From contig CM045737.1 in assembly GCA_024760905.1 (NCBI GenBank), forward strand, positions 17,175,848 to 17,239,847: a stretch of DNA of 64,000 nucleotides, in the 5' to 3' direction. This document shows positions 9,637 to 21,448 of this stretch, one piece after another. A model generated the notes under the pieces. It made no database searches. It worked only from the letters and a program-made list of their open reading frames with translations, and was not told the DNA's origin. The position numbers were made by a program, and so were the translations under genes. The DNA is from Plotosus lineatus. Taxonomy: Eukaryota > Chordata > Actinopteri > Siluriformes > Plotosidae. Position 1 is the stretch's first letter; each line of letters opens with the position of its first letter.

Positions 9637-10363
9637 TATTTAATGACCTAGAAACAAAAAAATATTGATCATTTTCAAGTTTGGTCCATGACATCAGACA
9701 GCAGAGTAGGTTTTGTCTGGATCTATATCTGACACTCATGTCCTTGTAATCTTTGTTTGATGTACAGCTGGTGTCATGGCAGTGAGCCACTCTAGCATGG
9801 AGACGTATGTTTAGAAAATAAGAAGAAAAAAAAAAAAATGTAAACTATTGTTGAAGGATGCTCTCTAATTTTCTTTGACGTAATCAGTTCTTGAGTATAG
9901 ATGTGGGTCCTTTGTACTTTTTCAAATATTGTATTGTGCAGAATATTTTGTTGTTGAAACACCTGGGAACTGCACATTTTTTGATGCTCTCTTCATGGCC
10001 CGCACATGTTCTCTGACTCAGCAGAGAAGATGCATCAGAGTCATGATTAAACAACAGGAAGGCACTTTAAAACCTCAGGAATATGATTCTGTTTAATAAT
10101 TCTGTGTATCCGCTATCCCTGGGTAAATAATTTAGAAAAACAAAGAATCACATGATCCCTGTATGAATGTATGTACAGTATTATCATTTTATAAAACCCC
10201 GGCAATGGTCCTCTCTCTCTCTCTCTCTCTCTGACTATAGAAGCGCTATGCGAGTGTAATCTGAGTGCAGAAAAGCAGCAGTAAAGTTAATCTTTAAAAT
10301 GGCCTTATGTTTTTTGCTTGGTACATGCACACTGGTGGAATACTAATTAAATTACAAAAACGA

Positions 10364-10409
<46 letters not shown>

Positions 10410-10892
10410 CCTTGGGCTCTTAATGCTGTGTAAAAAGTAAATCAGAAAAAAGACATCTGTTCTCTGAAGCCATTAGTAGTCGGCTGAAGCAGCATTCTTC
10501 CTCGTCATGTTTATGTCGGCAGCCATCTTGTCTGTCAACCCCTGCCAGCAATGCAAATACTGTTAGTCAGTCTCTGGTCACTTTTTCATTTGCCTTGCGC
10601 TTGAGCAGTCATCGCCTTTATTCTTCATACCTCTTCAGTCTTTTCAAGAATAACTGTAAACTGTCCAGATTTCCTTCATTAGAAAAAGAAAAATTTCAAC
10701 CATCCTAGCTATGTGCTATTATTCAGATATAAATCCAGTGAGAACCACCTGGCAACTTGCACCGCTTGCTTATAACGGCTCTTTTGCTCATTTATATAAA
10801 CACATGCTCCAAACGCTAAATAGCTTTGTTATTGCTGCTGTAGAAAAAAAAATTCAGGAATGCTTAACATTTCCCATTCGCCATTTGGAAGG
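9637..10892. other. no gene recognised; microsatellites
   Basis: Contains a (TC)n tract at 10209-10233 and a (GA)n tract at 10368-10406, about 140 bp apart. No coding signal beyond short random frames. Confidence 0.45.
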
Positions 10893-11067
10893 TGACTTAA
10901 AGGGCTGTTTCGCAAACAGAGTAGCACACTTAACTACCTGAAGAACATCGACAGAACAGTAAGCAGCTTCAGGCATGTGGTTTGAGTTTCGCCATTTCCA
11001 CTACGATGCTTGATTAAAGAGCCCAAAGAACTACAGTACTTCAAAAGATTGGTGAAACTATAAACTA
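10893..11067 (+). repeat. repeat shared with the inside of the hAT element at 35.7 kb
   Basis: TGACTTAAAGGGCTGTTTCG, GAACATCGACAGAACAG, GCAGCTTCAGGCATGTGG and CACTACGATGCTT all recur in the same order at 35657-35811. The interior differs by short insertions. Origin unknown. Confidence 0.75.
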
Positions 11068-11165
11068 GATGTATTTTTAGTCTATTTATTTAAGGGACAA
11101 TGTACAGGAACATTAAGCTCATAGAGACAGAGATGTACTGTACCAGATTATAGCTTAATAGCTAG

Positions 11166-11371
11166 TTTCCATCTGTAGTCCCTAATTTAGAACGGCCAAT
11201 TAACCTACAGTGCATGTCTTTGGATTGTGGGAGGAAACCAGAGCACCCAGAGGAAACCCACACAAGCACGGGGAGAACATGCAAACTCCACACAGAAACG
11301 CCCAGGCCGGGAATCGAACCCAGGCCTTCTTGCTGTGAGGCGGACGTGCTAACCACTACGCCACCGTGCCG
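11166..11371 (-). mobile_element. V-SINE (HE1/DANA-like), 3'-truncated, well preserved
   Basis: Minus strand: CGGCACGGTGGCGTAGTGG head, GGGTTCGATTCCCGG B box, the conserved centre (GAGTTTGCATGTTCTCCC, GGTTTCCTCCCACAATCC), ending in the GGCCGTTCTAAATTAGGG region. The L2-like tail is missing. Confidence 0.85.
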
Positions 11372-11559
11372 TCAGTCTGGTGTTTGCTCAGTACTTCAGG
11401 CTGTGGGTTACAATTTTAGTTAAGTTTAGAAAGTTGCAAGTTTGAATCTCAGTCCTGACAAACTGTCACTGTTGACTCCCAGTTTCTTACCCATCAACTG
11501 CGCTGCTCAATTGCAAAATCTTTTGGGTAAAAGCACGCGCCAAATGAATCAATCAATAG

Positions 11560-11710
11560 ATGGACTGTGGGCCAAGAAGGTTCAAGGATTGAATCTTGGC
11601 CAAGGGCCTTTCTGTATGCATGCTGTTGCAGTGCTTGTGTGGGTTTCCTCTATGTACTCTGTTTTTTTTCCACAGTCCAAGGGCCAGTATTTTATGTCAA
11701 TTGTCTTCAC
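11560..11710 (+). mobile_element. V-SINE fragment
   Basis: TGCTTGTGTGGGTTTCCTCT and TTTCCACAGTCCAAGGGCC match the V-SINE centre; both ends are degraded. Confidence 0.5.
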
Positions 11711-11984
11711 AGAGTGAGAAGCTTTGCGATTTGCGAGAAGCTTGGAGTAGAACCACTGGAACTTCACAAGGAACCAATTGAGGAGGGAATCTGCTTAGAA
11801 TACCTCCTGAGTGCTTCCCTGGTGTGAAGTTTCGGACATGTCCAAGAAGTGAAAGGTCTTATGATCCACCCAGAACACACTGGAGGGACTATGTATCCCG
11901 GCGAACCAGTCTGCTAAGGCTGCTGTCCCCTCAATCCAATCCCCAGACCAAGTGGAAAAAGAAGAAAATGATGATGATGATATT

Positions 11985-12284
11985 CATTCCCTTATTTACC
12001 AAACTGCTGAAACCTATTGGGGTTGTTTGAAGGCTGGAGACTATCTCAAACAACACTGGTTTAGGTGGAGTATACTATGAAGGTCTCAACAGCCCATCAC
12101 AAGGCTAACTCACTCAGATATATTGATACTCACACCTAAGAGCAATTTATGTCAGCCTGTCTTTGGAGTGTGGGAGGAAAGTGGAGTACTTGGAGGAAAC
12201 CTATGCAAGCACAGGGAGAACGTGAACTTGGGACCTTCTTCCTGTGAAGAGGAGATGCTAACCATTGCACCACCGCGCTGCCCC
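11985..12284 (-). mobile_element. V-SINE, old copy
   Basis: Complement of GGAGTGTGGGAGGAAAGTGG and CTATGCAAGCACAGGGAGAA, head near CACCACCGCGCTGCCCC, and a degraded L2-like tail at the low-coordinate end. Confidence 0.65.
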
Positions 12285-12295
12285 AGTTGAATCAA

Positions 12296-12497
12296 CTGTA
12301 TACTCAAAATTGTCCCAGGGTGTGAATGTAAGTGAAAATTTTTGTTTGTATTGGTGTTGTTCCTGTGATAAACTGGTGACGTCGTCACAGTGTACTTTGT
12401 CCCTTGACTGAAGTCAGCTGGAATTGGCTCCAGCTTCCCCTGTGACCATGATGGATCAGCGGTGTAGATAACGGCTGAAAGAATGGATGGATCACAA
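12296..12497 (+). mobile_element. V-SINE 3' half
   Basis: AAATTGTCCCAGGGTGTGAA, then CTGAAGTCAGCTGGAATTGG, CTCCAGCTTCCCCTGTGACC, ending GAATGGATGGATC, the usual L2-like tail with a GAATG/GGAT repeat. It abuts the minus-strand copy. Confidence 0.65.
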
Positions 12498-12630
12498 CAA
12501 GACTTTCTCATAGTAGTATAATAGTTGACTTGAAGCCACTAATATCATTCACTTCACTGACCTGATCATCTACACACAATCGATCACAATATTTAATGCT
12601 GAAGGTTGGTGCGCTTGTCATAGGGAGAGA

Positions 12631-13181
12631 TTTCCTTTCAGCTTTTTCCCTTTATGGCCGATGGTGTAGTGGTTAGGGTGCTGCGCTCATGATTGGGAGG
12701 TTGTGAGTTCGAATCCCACTGAGACCCTCACTGTGCTGAGACCCCTGGGCAAGGTCTCAACCACAAGTGTGCCTCTGTTCACCCAGCAGTATAAATGGGT
12801 ACCAGTAAAAATATACTGGGAAGGTAACCTGCGATGGACGAGCGTCCCATCCAGGATTAGTTGAACTCCTAGTCACTATACGCTACAGAAACCGGGGATA
12901 AGCACCGGCCTGATGAGCCACTAGGCTCGGGTGTAAAAACCCAACAGACTTTACCTTACCTTACCTTTACCTTTATCCCTTTATCAGGGGTCGTCACAGC
13001 GTGACTCGCACGTTTTGATTTGGCATAGGTTTTTACGTCGGATACCCTTCCTGACACGACCCTTTAGCAAGGGACAGAAACACGCTGACGGCTTTGCAGC
13101 TACTCTTTACGGAAGTCAGCAATGGTCCTTTTCCATGCCTCTCCACATAGACAGTGAGAGACTTGGCCTGCCTTTGATAAC
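12631..13181 (-). mobile_element. SINE type R, 5'-truncated, split by another SINE
   Basis: The two parts are 12631-12655 (TTTCCTTTCAGCTTTTTCCC, its extreme 3' end) and 12976-13181 (rest of tail and body). The SINE at 12656-12975 lies between them. Confidence 0.75.
12656..12975 (+). mobile_element. tRNA-derived SINE (family G) with (TTACC)n tail
   Basis: Head GGCCGATGGTGTAGTGGTTA, B box GAGTTCGAATCCCAC, body AAGACC/AAGGTCTCAACCACAAGTGT and CAGTATAAATGGGTACCAGT, GATGGACGAGCGTCCCATCC, GCCTGATGAGCCACTAGGCT, tail ACCTTACCTTACCTTTACC. Target-site duplication TCCCTTTAT at 12647-12655 and 12976-12984. Confidence 0.8.
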
Positions 13182-13394
13182 AATGGTGTGATAATCATTA
13201 AAAGGTTGTGGGAAATGTTTCACATTCACAACAGGCTTGTCATTGACAGAGATATCCAACTTATTTGCTTGATACACAATATACAGGTCTATCATTATAT
13301 ATACATAAAACCTTTAGCGCTGTATATCCAGACTAGAAGGTAATGTTGCTCTCTTACAGCTCGCTGGTGTTGAGCTCGGGTTACTTTTCCCATG

Positions 13395-13590
13395 ACTGCA
13401 TGGGTTTTTTTTTTTTTTTTCTGAGTTCTCCAATTTCTTCCAACCTCACTGCTGGTAGGTAGGAGGCTACACTAAATTGCCCCAAGTGTGAATGTTTGTG
13501 TGTATGGTGTCTTGAAGTAAACTGGCATCCTGCTGAGTGTGTACACCTGCCTCATGCCTAATGTTCCCAGGATCAGGATCAGATCAATCG
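13395..13590 (+). mobile_element. V-SINE fragment
   Basis: GACTGCATGGGTTTTT, GTTCTCCAATTTCTTCCAAC, AAATTGCCCCAAGTGTGAAT, GTAAACTGGCATCCTGC follow the V-SINE order, decayed. Confidence 0.45.
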
Positions 13591-14402
13591 CCACCGTTAG
13601 CAAGTTTACTGAGGCAAGGTTTGCCTTTCATTGCAAAACAAGTGAGTACATGGACATTGTGCTGACAATCATTCACCAAAGGACTTATAGAAAACATAAG
13701 GTAATGTACTGTATATCAACTCCTCAAGAGTACTGTACAGTATTTTGTCTAACTGTCAATTGTTCAATCAGATAAGCAGGACATTTGTCAATGGACACCA
13801 AAGTAATCTAGAGTTAATCTAATTTACTCATTTAACCTATAGTTAACCACGAGTCCGTCTAATCTTGGCTATCACCAACTTCCATCTATCCTGTCCCACT
13901 TCAAGTTCAGGTTCTCTTTAGCTTCTAGCTCTTAAATCAACTGAGACTATGCAGCTCTGGAACATTTAGCAAACTCCTCAACTTCCACTTTCAGCAAGTG
14001 TGAAGACCAAATTATAGCGTATGTTGCTGTTCATGTTAGCTCTGTCTTTAACTTTACTTTACCCTTAATAAAATGGATTAATCCATTATCTATAGTGCTT
14101 ATCCATCATGGTACCATGGAGGCTGGAGCCAATCCCAGATGGCTTTACATTTTACATAAGGGTTGACGTACACTCAGAACAGGTTACCGGTCTTTCGCAG
14201 ATATGATTTTCATAGGTTGCAGCCATCACATCTAACTGCAATTTTATGTACATTTTTACCTCCATGCAAATCTCTGGTAACATCCGGTAAGCCATGTATG
14301 CCACCCAGATGGTTTCATGGTTGCAGCAATTGAATTGATCTAGCTCTTGACCCATGGTTAATTTCAGAGTGACCAAACGGATCTTAATATTGTATGAGCT
14401 GT
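13591..14402. other. no gene recognised
   Basis: Only a degraded L2-like tail near 14075-14145 (ATCTATAGTGCTTATCCATC, GGAGGCTGGAGCCAATCCCA). Confidence 0.4.
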
Positions 14403-14688
14403 CATTCATTCATTTTCTGAACCTCTTTATCCTAATTAGGGTTGCGGGGAGGATGGTGCCCATCTCAGCTTACTCTGGGTGAGGGAAGAGTACTCTCTGG
14501 ACAGCTCGCCAAGGCCATCACAGGGCAGAAACATGCTGATGGCTATGCAGCTACTCTTGACAAAAATCAGCAATGGTTCTTCTACATGAGCCTCACCATA
14601 GACAGTGAGTGACATGGCTGGCCTTTGATAACCCAGTTAGCTGCACTGGGGGGACAGTGACAACCTGTAGATAGTGGGGCTTGAACTA
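14403..14688 (-). mobile_element. SINE type L, head incomplete
   Basis: Tail complement TTTCTGAACCTCTTTATCC and body CAGCAATGGTTCTTCTACAT; ends before the B box. Confidence 0.7.
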
Positions 14689-14691
14689 TAT

Positions 14692-14789
14692 CTGTAGTCC
14701 TCATTATCTATAATCCCAGTGCCTTTATTTTTATTAGCGATTATCAGCTTCATCAATGTGCTTTTTAATACAGTACATAATCAGTGTGG
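14692..14789 (+). repeat. segment duplicated, inverted, at 40184-40280
   Basis: GCCTTTATTTTTATTAGCGA, GTGCTTTTTAATACAGTACA and the join to the family G SINE recur on the opposite strand at 40 kb, at roughly 90% identity over about 97 nt by eye. Confidence 0.75.
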
Positions 14790-14966
14790 AGCCGGTGGCG
14801 TAGTGGTTAGGGTGCTGGACCCATGATCGGGAGGTTGTGTGTTCATATCTCCGTTAGACCCTCACTGTGCTAAGACCCCTGGGAAAGGTCTCAACCACAA
14901 GTGTGCCAGTGTTCACCCAGCAGTATAAATGGGTACCAGTAAAAATATACCTGTGATGGACTAGCC
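14789..14966 (+). mobile_element. SINE family G, 3'-truncated
   Basis: GGAGCCGGTGGCGTAGTGGT head, AAGACCCCTGGGAAAGGTCT, CAGTATAAATGGGTACCAGT body; stops soon after TGTGATGGACTAGCC. Confidence 0.75.
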
Positions 14967-14999
14967 AAAACCCTTTTGGTGTGAATCCATATAGAGTGT

Positions 15000-15564
15000 C
15001 TTCTTCTTCTTCTTCTTCTTCTTTTAATTTCGGCTGTTCCCTTCAGGGGTCGCCACAGCGAATGATCTGCCTCCATCTCACCCTATCCTCTGCATCTTCT
15101 ACTCTTACTCCAACTACTTTCATGTCCTCCTTCACCACATCCATAAATCTCCTCTTTGGTCTTCCTCTGGGCCTTCTGCCTGGTAGTTCCAACCTCAGCA
15201 TCCTACTACCAATATACTCACTATCCCTTCTCTGTACATGTCCAAACCATCTCAATCTAGCCTCTCTGACTTTGTCTCCAAAACCTCTTACATGTGCTGT
15301 CCCTCTGATGTACTCATTCCTGATCCTATCCATCCTCGTTACTCCCAAAGAGAACCTCAACATTTTCATCTCTGCTACCTCCAGCTCTGCCTCCTGTCTT
15401 TTCCCCAGGGCCACTGTTTCTAAACCATACAACATCGCTGGCCTCATCACCGTCTTGTACACTTTTCCTTTCATTCTTGCCGATACCTTCCTATCACACA
15501 TCACACCGGACACTTTCCCAACCATTCCAACCTGCCTGCACACGCTTCTTCACCTCTTAATCAG
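15000..15564 (-). mobile_element. RTE-like LINE, 5'-truncated 3' end
   Basis: Flanked by TATAGAGTGT (14990-14999 and 15565-15574). The minus strand ends with the (GAA)n tail. Only the C-terminal 166 codons remain (15043-15543): AMLYGLETVALGKRQEAELE, SLGVTRMDRIRNEYIRGTAH, LRWFGHVQRRDSEYIGSRML, ending RWRQIIRCGDP and stop. The 3'UTR is under 45 nt, as usual for RTE-like LINEs. Confidence 0.85.
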
Positions 15565-15574
15565 TATAGAGTGT

Positions 15575-17006
15575 GATAAGTTGAAATTAACTAAAAGGTA
15601 GAACAAATCCATTGAAAACTTTCAACCTAATAATCTACCTTCATACCGTGTCTGACTGTTTCCTCCCAGTATGACCCAGCAGCTTTGGCTACGTTTCTTT
15701 GACATTATAATTGGTAGGGCAGGCAACAGTAGATGGCATTTAATTTTTAACCAGTCAGATGAATTCAGGTCAGTGGTGCCTTTAATAAGAACTCAATTAT
15801 CTTGAATAATAAATTCTGCCTCATTTCCTTCCATCCAAGTGAGAGGACGCAGTCATGTGTGGAGGCTCGACCAGGAGTCATACAGGACAATAGAGTGTTC
15901 AGGTCACTGTAATCAGCTCAGCTTTCTCAGCATTGTGTGTAGTTATTTTGCTGGCTTGATCTGCTCAGATGTTATTAAAGTCATAATGAATAGGTCTGTA
16001 ATACACAGCCAAGTCCATAAATGTTTGGACATAGATAAAAAAAACTGTTCGGTATTATACTCGACCCACAATTCTACAGACCCTGGTCTAACGGCTATCA
16101 GAAGCTGTGGGCAAAGTCTGGAGTAGTCAAATCTGTCCGGGTGGCCTCAGCAGCAATTAGCCATTAGTTGGCATACGCACGAGTGCATATACAGTAGTGT
16201 CACACTGGATGATGTGGTTGTATATACACACACACACGACATTTTTCTGTAATGAAATTGTTGTTATTAACCAACTTCCGAACCATTCTTGGAAGCTATG
16301 GGCAACCGGCATAACTCGACCAGTAACCCCACCCACCCTTTTTAGTATATCCTTCACCGAAACATAAAGCAAGCTAAAATTAATATTTTATTGTTTATTT
16401 TGGACATACCAAAATAACTGTAACCATGATGGAGGAGGATTAGGTAAGCTAGCACACTATCACGATCCACGCTGTGCTTGTAGTTTATATAGTCTCTCGT
16501 TATAAGTGTTTAATTTTAGTATATACTAAATGTAAACAAAAAAGCTAAAACTGCAGTTTCATGAGTAATTTTTCCATGTGGTCATGACAAACTGTGAATC
16601 TCTGTCTTTTTTTAATCAATTGTGGACCAATTATTAGATAGTGTACCAGACAACAGATCTTGCTGTTCCTGTGAAGCGTATACGGTTCTAATAAACAGTT
16701 ATTGAATTAGATGAAGTATGATACTGAGAATTATTTGGGAGACGGGTTGCTATTCGCCAATGCTCAAGGCCTCATACACCGTTCAAGACCGAATAATTTT
16801 CCATATCATACAAAGGCCAAATTTAATAATCGTTAAAAATTATTTATTCTAAATATTGTCAGTTATGTTACTACGTTGTGCATGCAAATCATGTAAAACT
16901 TAATCCATGGATACAATAATTTCGCTATCATTTTGTAATAACGAAAATTATTTGACGGGCATCCAATCAGATTAGAAATGAGAAAACCCCTTGAATAAAT
17001 AATAAT
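15575..17006. other. no gene recognised
   Basis: AT-rich. A fragment AAGTCCATAAATGTTTGGAC near 16011 resembles the end of a Tc1/mariner-type fish repeat. Confidence 0.4.
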
Positions 17007-17022
17007 AAACATTACACAACTT

Positions 17023-17381
17023 ACGGGGCAGTGATGGTCTAGTGGAGAGGGTGCAGGATCGCTGATCCTAAGGTTGAGGGTTCGAGTCCCCACAGGGTTG
17101 TCACTGCCCCCCCCCCCCCTCCCCAGTGCAGCTAACTGGGGAATCAAAGGCGGGTCATGTCTCTCACTGTCTATGGTGAGAGGTTCATGTAAAAGAACCA
17201 TTGCTGACTTTCGTAAAGAGTAGCTGCAAAGTCGTCAGCGTGTTTCTGTCCCTTGCTAAAGGGTTGTGACAGGAAGGGCATCCGACATAAAAACCTATGC
17301 CAAATCAAATGTGCAAATCAGATGATTCGCTGTGGCGACTCTTGAGAATGGGGAAAAAGCCGAAAAGAAAAGAAGAAGAAG
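17023..17381 (+). mobile_element. SINE type R, complete
   Basis: Target-site duplication AAACATTACACAACTT (17007-17022) and AAACATTATACAACTT (17382-17397), one mismatch. Head GGCAGTGATGGTCTAGTGGA, B box GGGTTCGAGTCCCC, tail with GGAAGGGCATCCGACA, TGATTCGCTGTGGCGACT and a (GAA)n end like that of the LINE. Confidence 0.88.
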
Positions 17382-17397
17382 AAACATTATACAACTT

Positions 17398-17997
17398 GCA
17401 AACTAATTTTCATCAAAAAGTGGAAAGAATGACTGCTTCTGAAATCCTGGAAACGCTACAGTGCAAAATATAGCCATCGTGCTTTTAAAGGATAAAAAGC
17501 ACTTCATCCTAAATCTAAATAAGTTTTAAAAGATGCCAGTGCCAACAAAGTGTTAACGTTTACAAAAAAGTGCCAAAAAAAATGCTGTTTACTTTCGATT
17601 GGTTTTGCACAGCAAAATGATTTTCAACTACAAATACAAGATATCAGTGACTATCACTTAATATTCAGTATTCGCCAAATAATTGTTTTGTCAGTCTGCC
17701 ATTAGCCGTGTGCAATTTTCACTTTTCTTTGTGGTCACACTGAGGTTTGGGCACGACGCAGCCGCATCAGTTATTGAATGATCCAACCAGTATCATGTGG
17801 GCAGAACTGCCACCCCCCCTACTCTCACTTATCCTGCTGGAGTGCCATTAGTATATTAGGAATCACCATTAGGAAATCTTCAGTCAGAATAAGGAGCACT
17901 AAAGTGGTCTTCAAGCATCTTAAGCATCTTCAAACAAGTCTACAATGGATTCCATGTCCTACATACTACTTCATATGAGTATCACACCACTCCATTA
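17398..17997. other. no gene recognised
   Basis: AT-rich single-copy-looking DNA. Confidence 0.4.
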
Positions 17998-18848
17998 CAG
18001 GGATCCCTCGCTACTTCGCACTTCAATTCATGCGGCTTCAGTGCATCGCGCTTTTTTTTTTTAAATAATCATCGAGTTAAAAAATACGGAAATTAAGGAA
18101 GAATAGGAGAAAATGTTAAGGAAAATGCAGCAAAAACAAGGCCAATTATGCAACAAAAAATTCAAAAATATAAAAGCAAAAAATTCCCTATCAAAATTAG
18201 TTACATTGTTGTGCGGTGTACATCTGAGTGTGTACACGCGCATCTGCGTGCGTGCACACGTGTCTATATATTTATATTTTATTTACATCTTATGCATTAT
18301 TTATGAATGTTTAATTGTTATTATAAGCATTTGTCGCGTTGAATATGTTCAGTTCAGTTCATTTTCTGTACCCGCTTAATCCTAATTTGGGTCACGGGGA
18401 GGCTGGTGCCCATCCCAGCCAACTTCGGGCGAGGGCAGAGTACACCCTGGACAGCTCGCCAGGCCATCGCAGGGCGAAAACACGCTGACGGCTTTGCAGC
18501 TACTCTTGTCGAAAGTCAGCAATGGTTCTTTTACATGCCTCACACCATAGACAGTGAGAGACATGGCCGGCCTTTGATAACCCAGTTAGTTCCACTGGGG
18601 GGGGGACAGTGACAACCTTGTGCAGAGTGGGACTCGAACCCCCAACCTTTGGATCAGCGATCCAGTGCCCTATACCACTAGACCAACACTGCCCCTGCGT
18701 TGAATATGTATTTATTGATATTATATACACATATACATGTACGTATACGTCAGTCGGGGGGGGGGGGGGGGGTGATCCTACTTGGCGGATTTCGATGGTC
18801 GCGTGGGGATCTCGGTCCCAATTAACCGCAGAAAGTGAGGGATCCCTG
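17998..18848 (+). mobile_element. Tigger-type MITE family A with nested SINE
   Basis: Inverted ends CAGGGATCCCTCGCTACTTC and GAAAGTGAGGGATCCCTG with TA on both sides, the signature of pogo/Tigger elements. Interior words (AAGGCCAATTATGCAACAAA, ACATGTACGTATACGTCAGT) recur in six other copies. A type L SINE sits inside at 18349-18696. Confidence 0.8.
18349..18696 (-). mobile_element. SINE type L, complete, nested in MITE
   Basis: Target-site duplication GCGTTGAATATGT at 18336-18348 and 18697-18709. Full head, body and L2-like tail. Confidence 0.88.
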
Positions 18849-19094
18849 TATTATTCTTCCGCTACAGCATAAGACGTGTGCCATCACAGGCTGACAGGAA
18901 TTACAGTTACATTTATTTAAATTTCTCATTTCACAATTCAGTATTGTGTTTTCAACACTGTTTTTTATTCGGACAAAAATAAAAACAGATAAATGTGAGG
19001 TACCATCTGGTGTAAATGTAGTGATGAGCCTGAGCTCCAATGTACTCTTTAAGTTGTTAAGGAAATCAATACTAACGAGACTAATAATCGCTCA

Positions 19095-19318
19095 TTCACT
19101 CATTCTCTGAACCGCATAATCCTGATAGAGTCATGGGAGACTGGTGCCTATCTTGGCCGGCACTGGGTGAAGGTGGGATGCCGACTGAACAGCTCACCAG
19201 ACCATCACAGGGCCAATACACAAACAACTATTTATGCTCTCACTTAAACCTAGGGGCAATTAGGAAAAGCCATTTAGCCGATTGTGCCTGTCTTTGGACT
19301 GGTACACCACCATGATGC
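19095..19318 (-). mobile_element. V-SINE with L2-like tail, old, partial
   Basis: Tail complement TTCTCTGAACCGCATAATCC, ACCAGACCATCACAGGGCCA, then CTTAAACCTAGGGGCAATTA and TGCCTGTCTTTGGACTGG of the V-SINE centre. Confidence 0.6.
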
Positions 19319-19842
19319 CCGAATACAAATCAGTCTAAAAATAATGTGTTTATTTGTGTTGTTGAAGCTAAGTTCATGGTTAATGTATTGAACCCTCACA
19401 TATACCAGGTTATTCAAATATTCAGTGAGATGAACATATTTATTAAAAATTATGTATGTGCATTTTGAAATGATAAGCTGTATGCATAGTTAATACACAG
19501 TAAGCACAGCCTTTAAAATGCAGATGTTAAAGAGGATATGGCTGACTCATAGTGTTATATAACACTCACACTCTTTTCTCAGTTGCTGTCTTACACAAGC
19601 TCTGTGCTCTCTAACAGGATTGGAGACAGGATGGATGTTGCAGAACTGAGGCTTTTCCGTAGCACTGTATCCTTAAGACTTGTAGGCAGACATGGAAGTG
19701 AAAGCACAGCATTCTGGTTCCTGGCTGTTCCTGAGCAACTCGATCCTTTGTCAAAAAATGAAGACTTCCTTGGATAAGTCAAGATGCTGCTGTTAACTTG
19801 CAGTATTGTGTTTTCCAGAAAGTCATTATAGACAACATTATA
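19319..19842. other. no gene recognised
   Basis: Short open frames at 19583-19777 show no family resemblance. Confidence 0.35.
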
Positions 19843-20296
19843 CCGTGGTACCTCACCTTATGATAGTCTCAGCAAACAAAAAATCCAGGTTAAGAAAAAC
19901 ATTTTCCAAAATTTTTTGTGTCTGGATACAAAACAAGTTCTCCTTACGAAATGAGCCAAACGCGCCATTCAAACATTCAAACAATGCACAAGCTGTTTTC
20001 CCATTGACTATCTTCCAACATCCCGCCCGGCTGACCTCCCTTTGGCTAGGAGGGATGATGCAGCTCCCTCCCATTGGCTATCTCCCAACATCCCACCCTG
20101 CTGGCCTCCCATTGGCTAAGAGGGATGACACAGCTCCCCCCCATTGGCTATTATGGAGCTGCATCTCCCATAATGCTTTTCATGTAAAGGACAGAGTTAC
20201 TGTTTTTTGACTCAGGCTTTTAGCCTTCCATAAACATTTGAAACATTATAACTTTGCTAAGAAGACATGGTCAATGCGCGTGCACACATGCACGCT

Positions 20297-20327
<31 letters not shown>

Positions 20328-20600
20328 GCACGCGTGAGTTCCGATGTGAGTGAAAAGAGGAAGCGGGCTTCTGATATCGCAAAGGAATATGGCCAAACCC
20401 GTCCACCATCGGTACGATATTGAAGCAGAAGGAGGTCTTAAAAGGTATACTTTTATAATTTTTAAAGGGTTTAGGGGTAGTATTGGGAGCCTTGGAACGA
20501 ATCACGCGTTTTACATATAAAATGCGGTTCAATTTACGAGAAATCCAGGTTAAGAAAAAGACTCTGGAACGGATTAATCTCGTAAGGTGAGGTACCACTT
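19843..20600 (+). mobile_element. pogo/Tigger-type element family B
   Basis: Inverted ends GTGGTACCTCACCTTATG and CGTAAGGTGAGGTACCACTT. Inside, GAAAAGAGGAAGCGGGCTTC and ATCGCAAAGGAATATGGCCA read as a remnant of the start of a pogo-like transposase (EKRKRASDIAKEYG). A CA tract lies at 20297-20323. Confidence 0.75.
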
Positions 20601-20799
20601 TATACACTTTCGTAGTCCAGTGTCATCGACACTCGTGAAAAGTACAGCCAGTGGAAATATTAGATCTTTTTCGTCATGTTTGAATATATAAAACCCTTTA
20701 TTTCAGTGGTGATATATGAAAAGGGGATATAAATGGATTGCTCGTTTTAAAGGCAAATTTTACTCTGCAAATAACACGTGTTTTTATCGTCATTTCATT

Positions 20800-20872
20800 C
20801 ATTCGTTCTTTATTTCTAAGCCACTTAATTTATAATTACGGTTCCAGGGAGGCTGGTGGAAGGATGAGTGGT
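20800..20872 (-). mobile_element. L2-like SINE tail fragment
   Basis: Complement of ATTCGTTCTTTATTTCTAAG, CCACTTAATTTATAATTACG, GTTCCAGGGAGGCTGGTGG. Confidence 0.4.
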
Positions 20873-21007
20873 CGAACATTTTAGCAAACTAACGTGGACC
20901 AATATGCTAAGTGCGTACAGGACATGGATGTTGCTCAGGGGCAATGCCATCTTTTAAAATCGAGGGTGTATTAATTTAATTAATTCCACAGACAAATTTT
21001 ACATCTA

Positions 21008-21448
21008 CAGGGATCCCTCACTTTCCACGGTTAATTGGGACTGAGATCTCCTCGCGACCACTGAATTCCGCAAAGCAGGATCAACTCCCCCTAACTGACA
21101 TATACATACATGTATATGTCTATATAATATCAATAAATACATATTCAACACTATGAATGCAACATGAATTGTTATTAAACATTTAAAATAATGCAGAAGA
21201 TGTAAATAAAATATAAATACACACACATACAGACGTGCGTGCACACACTCAGATGCGCACCTCACATAAAAATGTAAGTAGTTTTGATGGGGGGTTGTGG
21301 GTTTTTTTTTTTTTTTTTTGCATAATTGGCCTTGTTTTTGTGGCATTTTCCTCAACTTTTCCCCCTATTCTTCCTTAATTTCCTTATTTTTTTAATTTGA
21401 TGTGTATTTAAAAAAACAACGTGATGCACTGAAGCCACATGAATTCTA
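21008..21448 (-). mobile_element. Tigger-type MITE family A
   Basis: Starts CAGGGATCCCTCACTTTCCA after TA; the other end (GTGATGCACTGAAGCCACAT) is worn. Shares AATGCAGAAGATGTAAATAA and the GGCCTTGTTTTTGTGGCATT interior. Confidence 0.75.
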
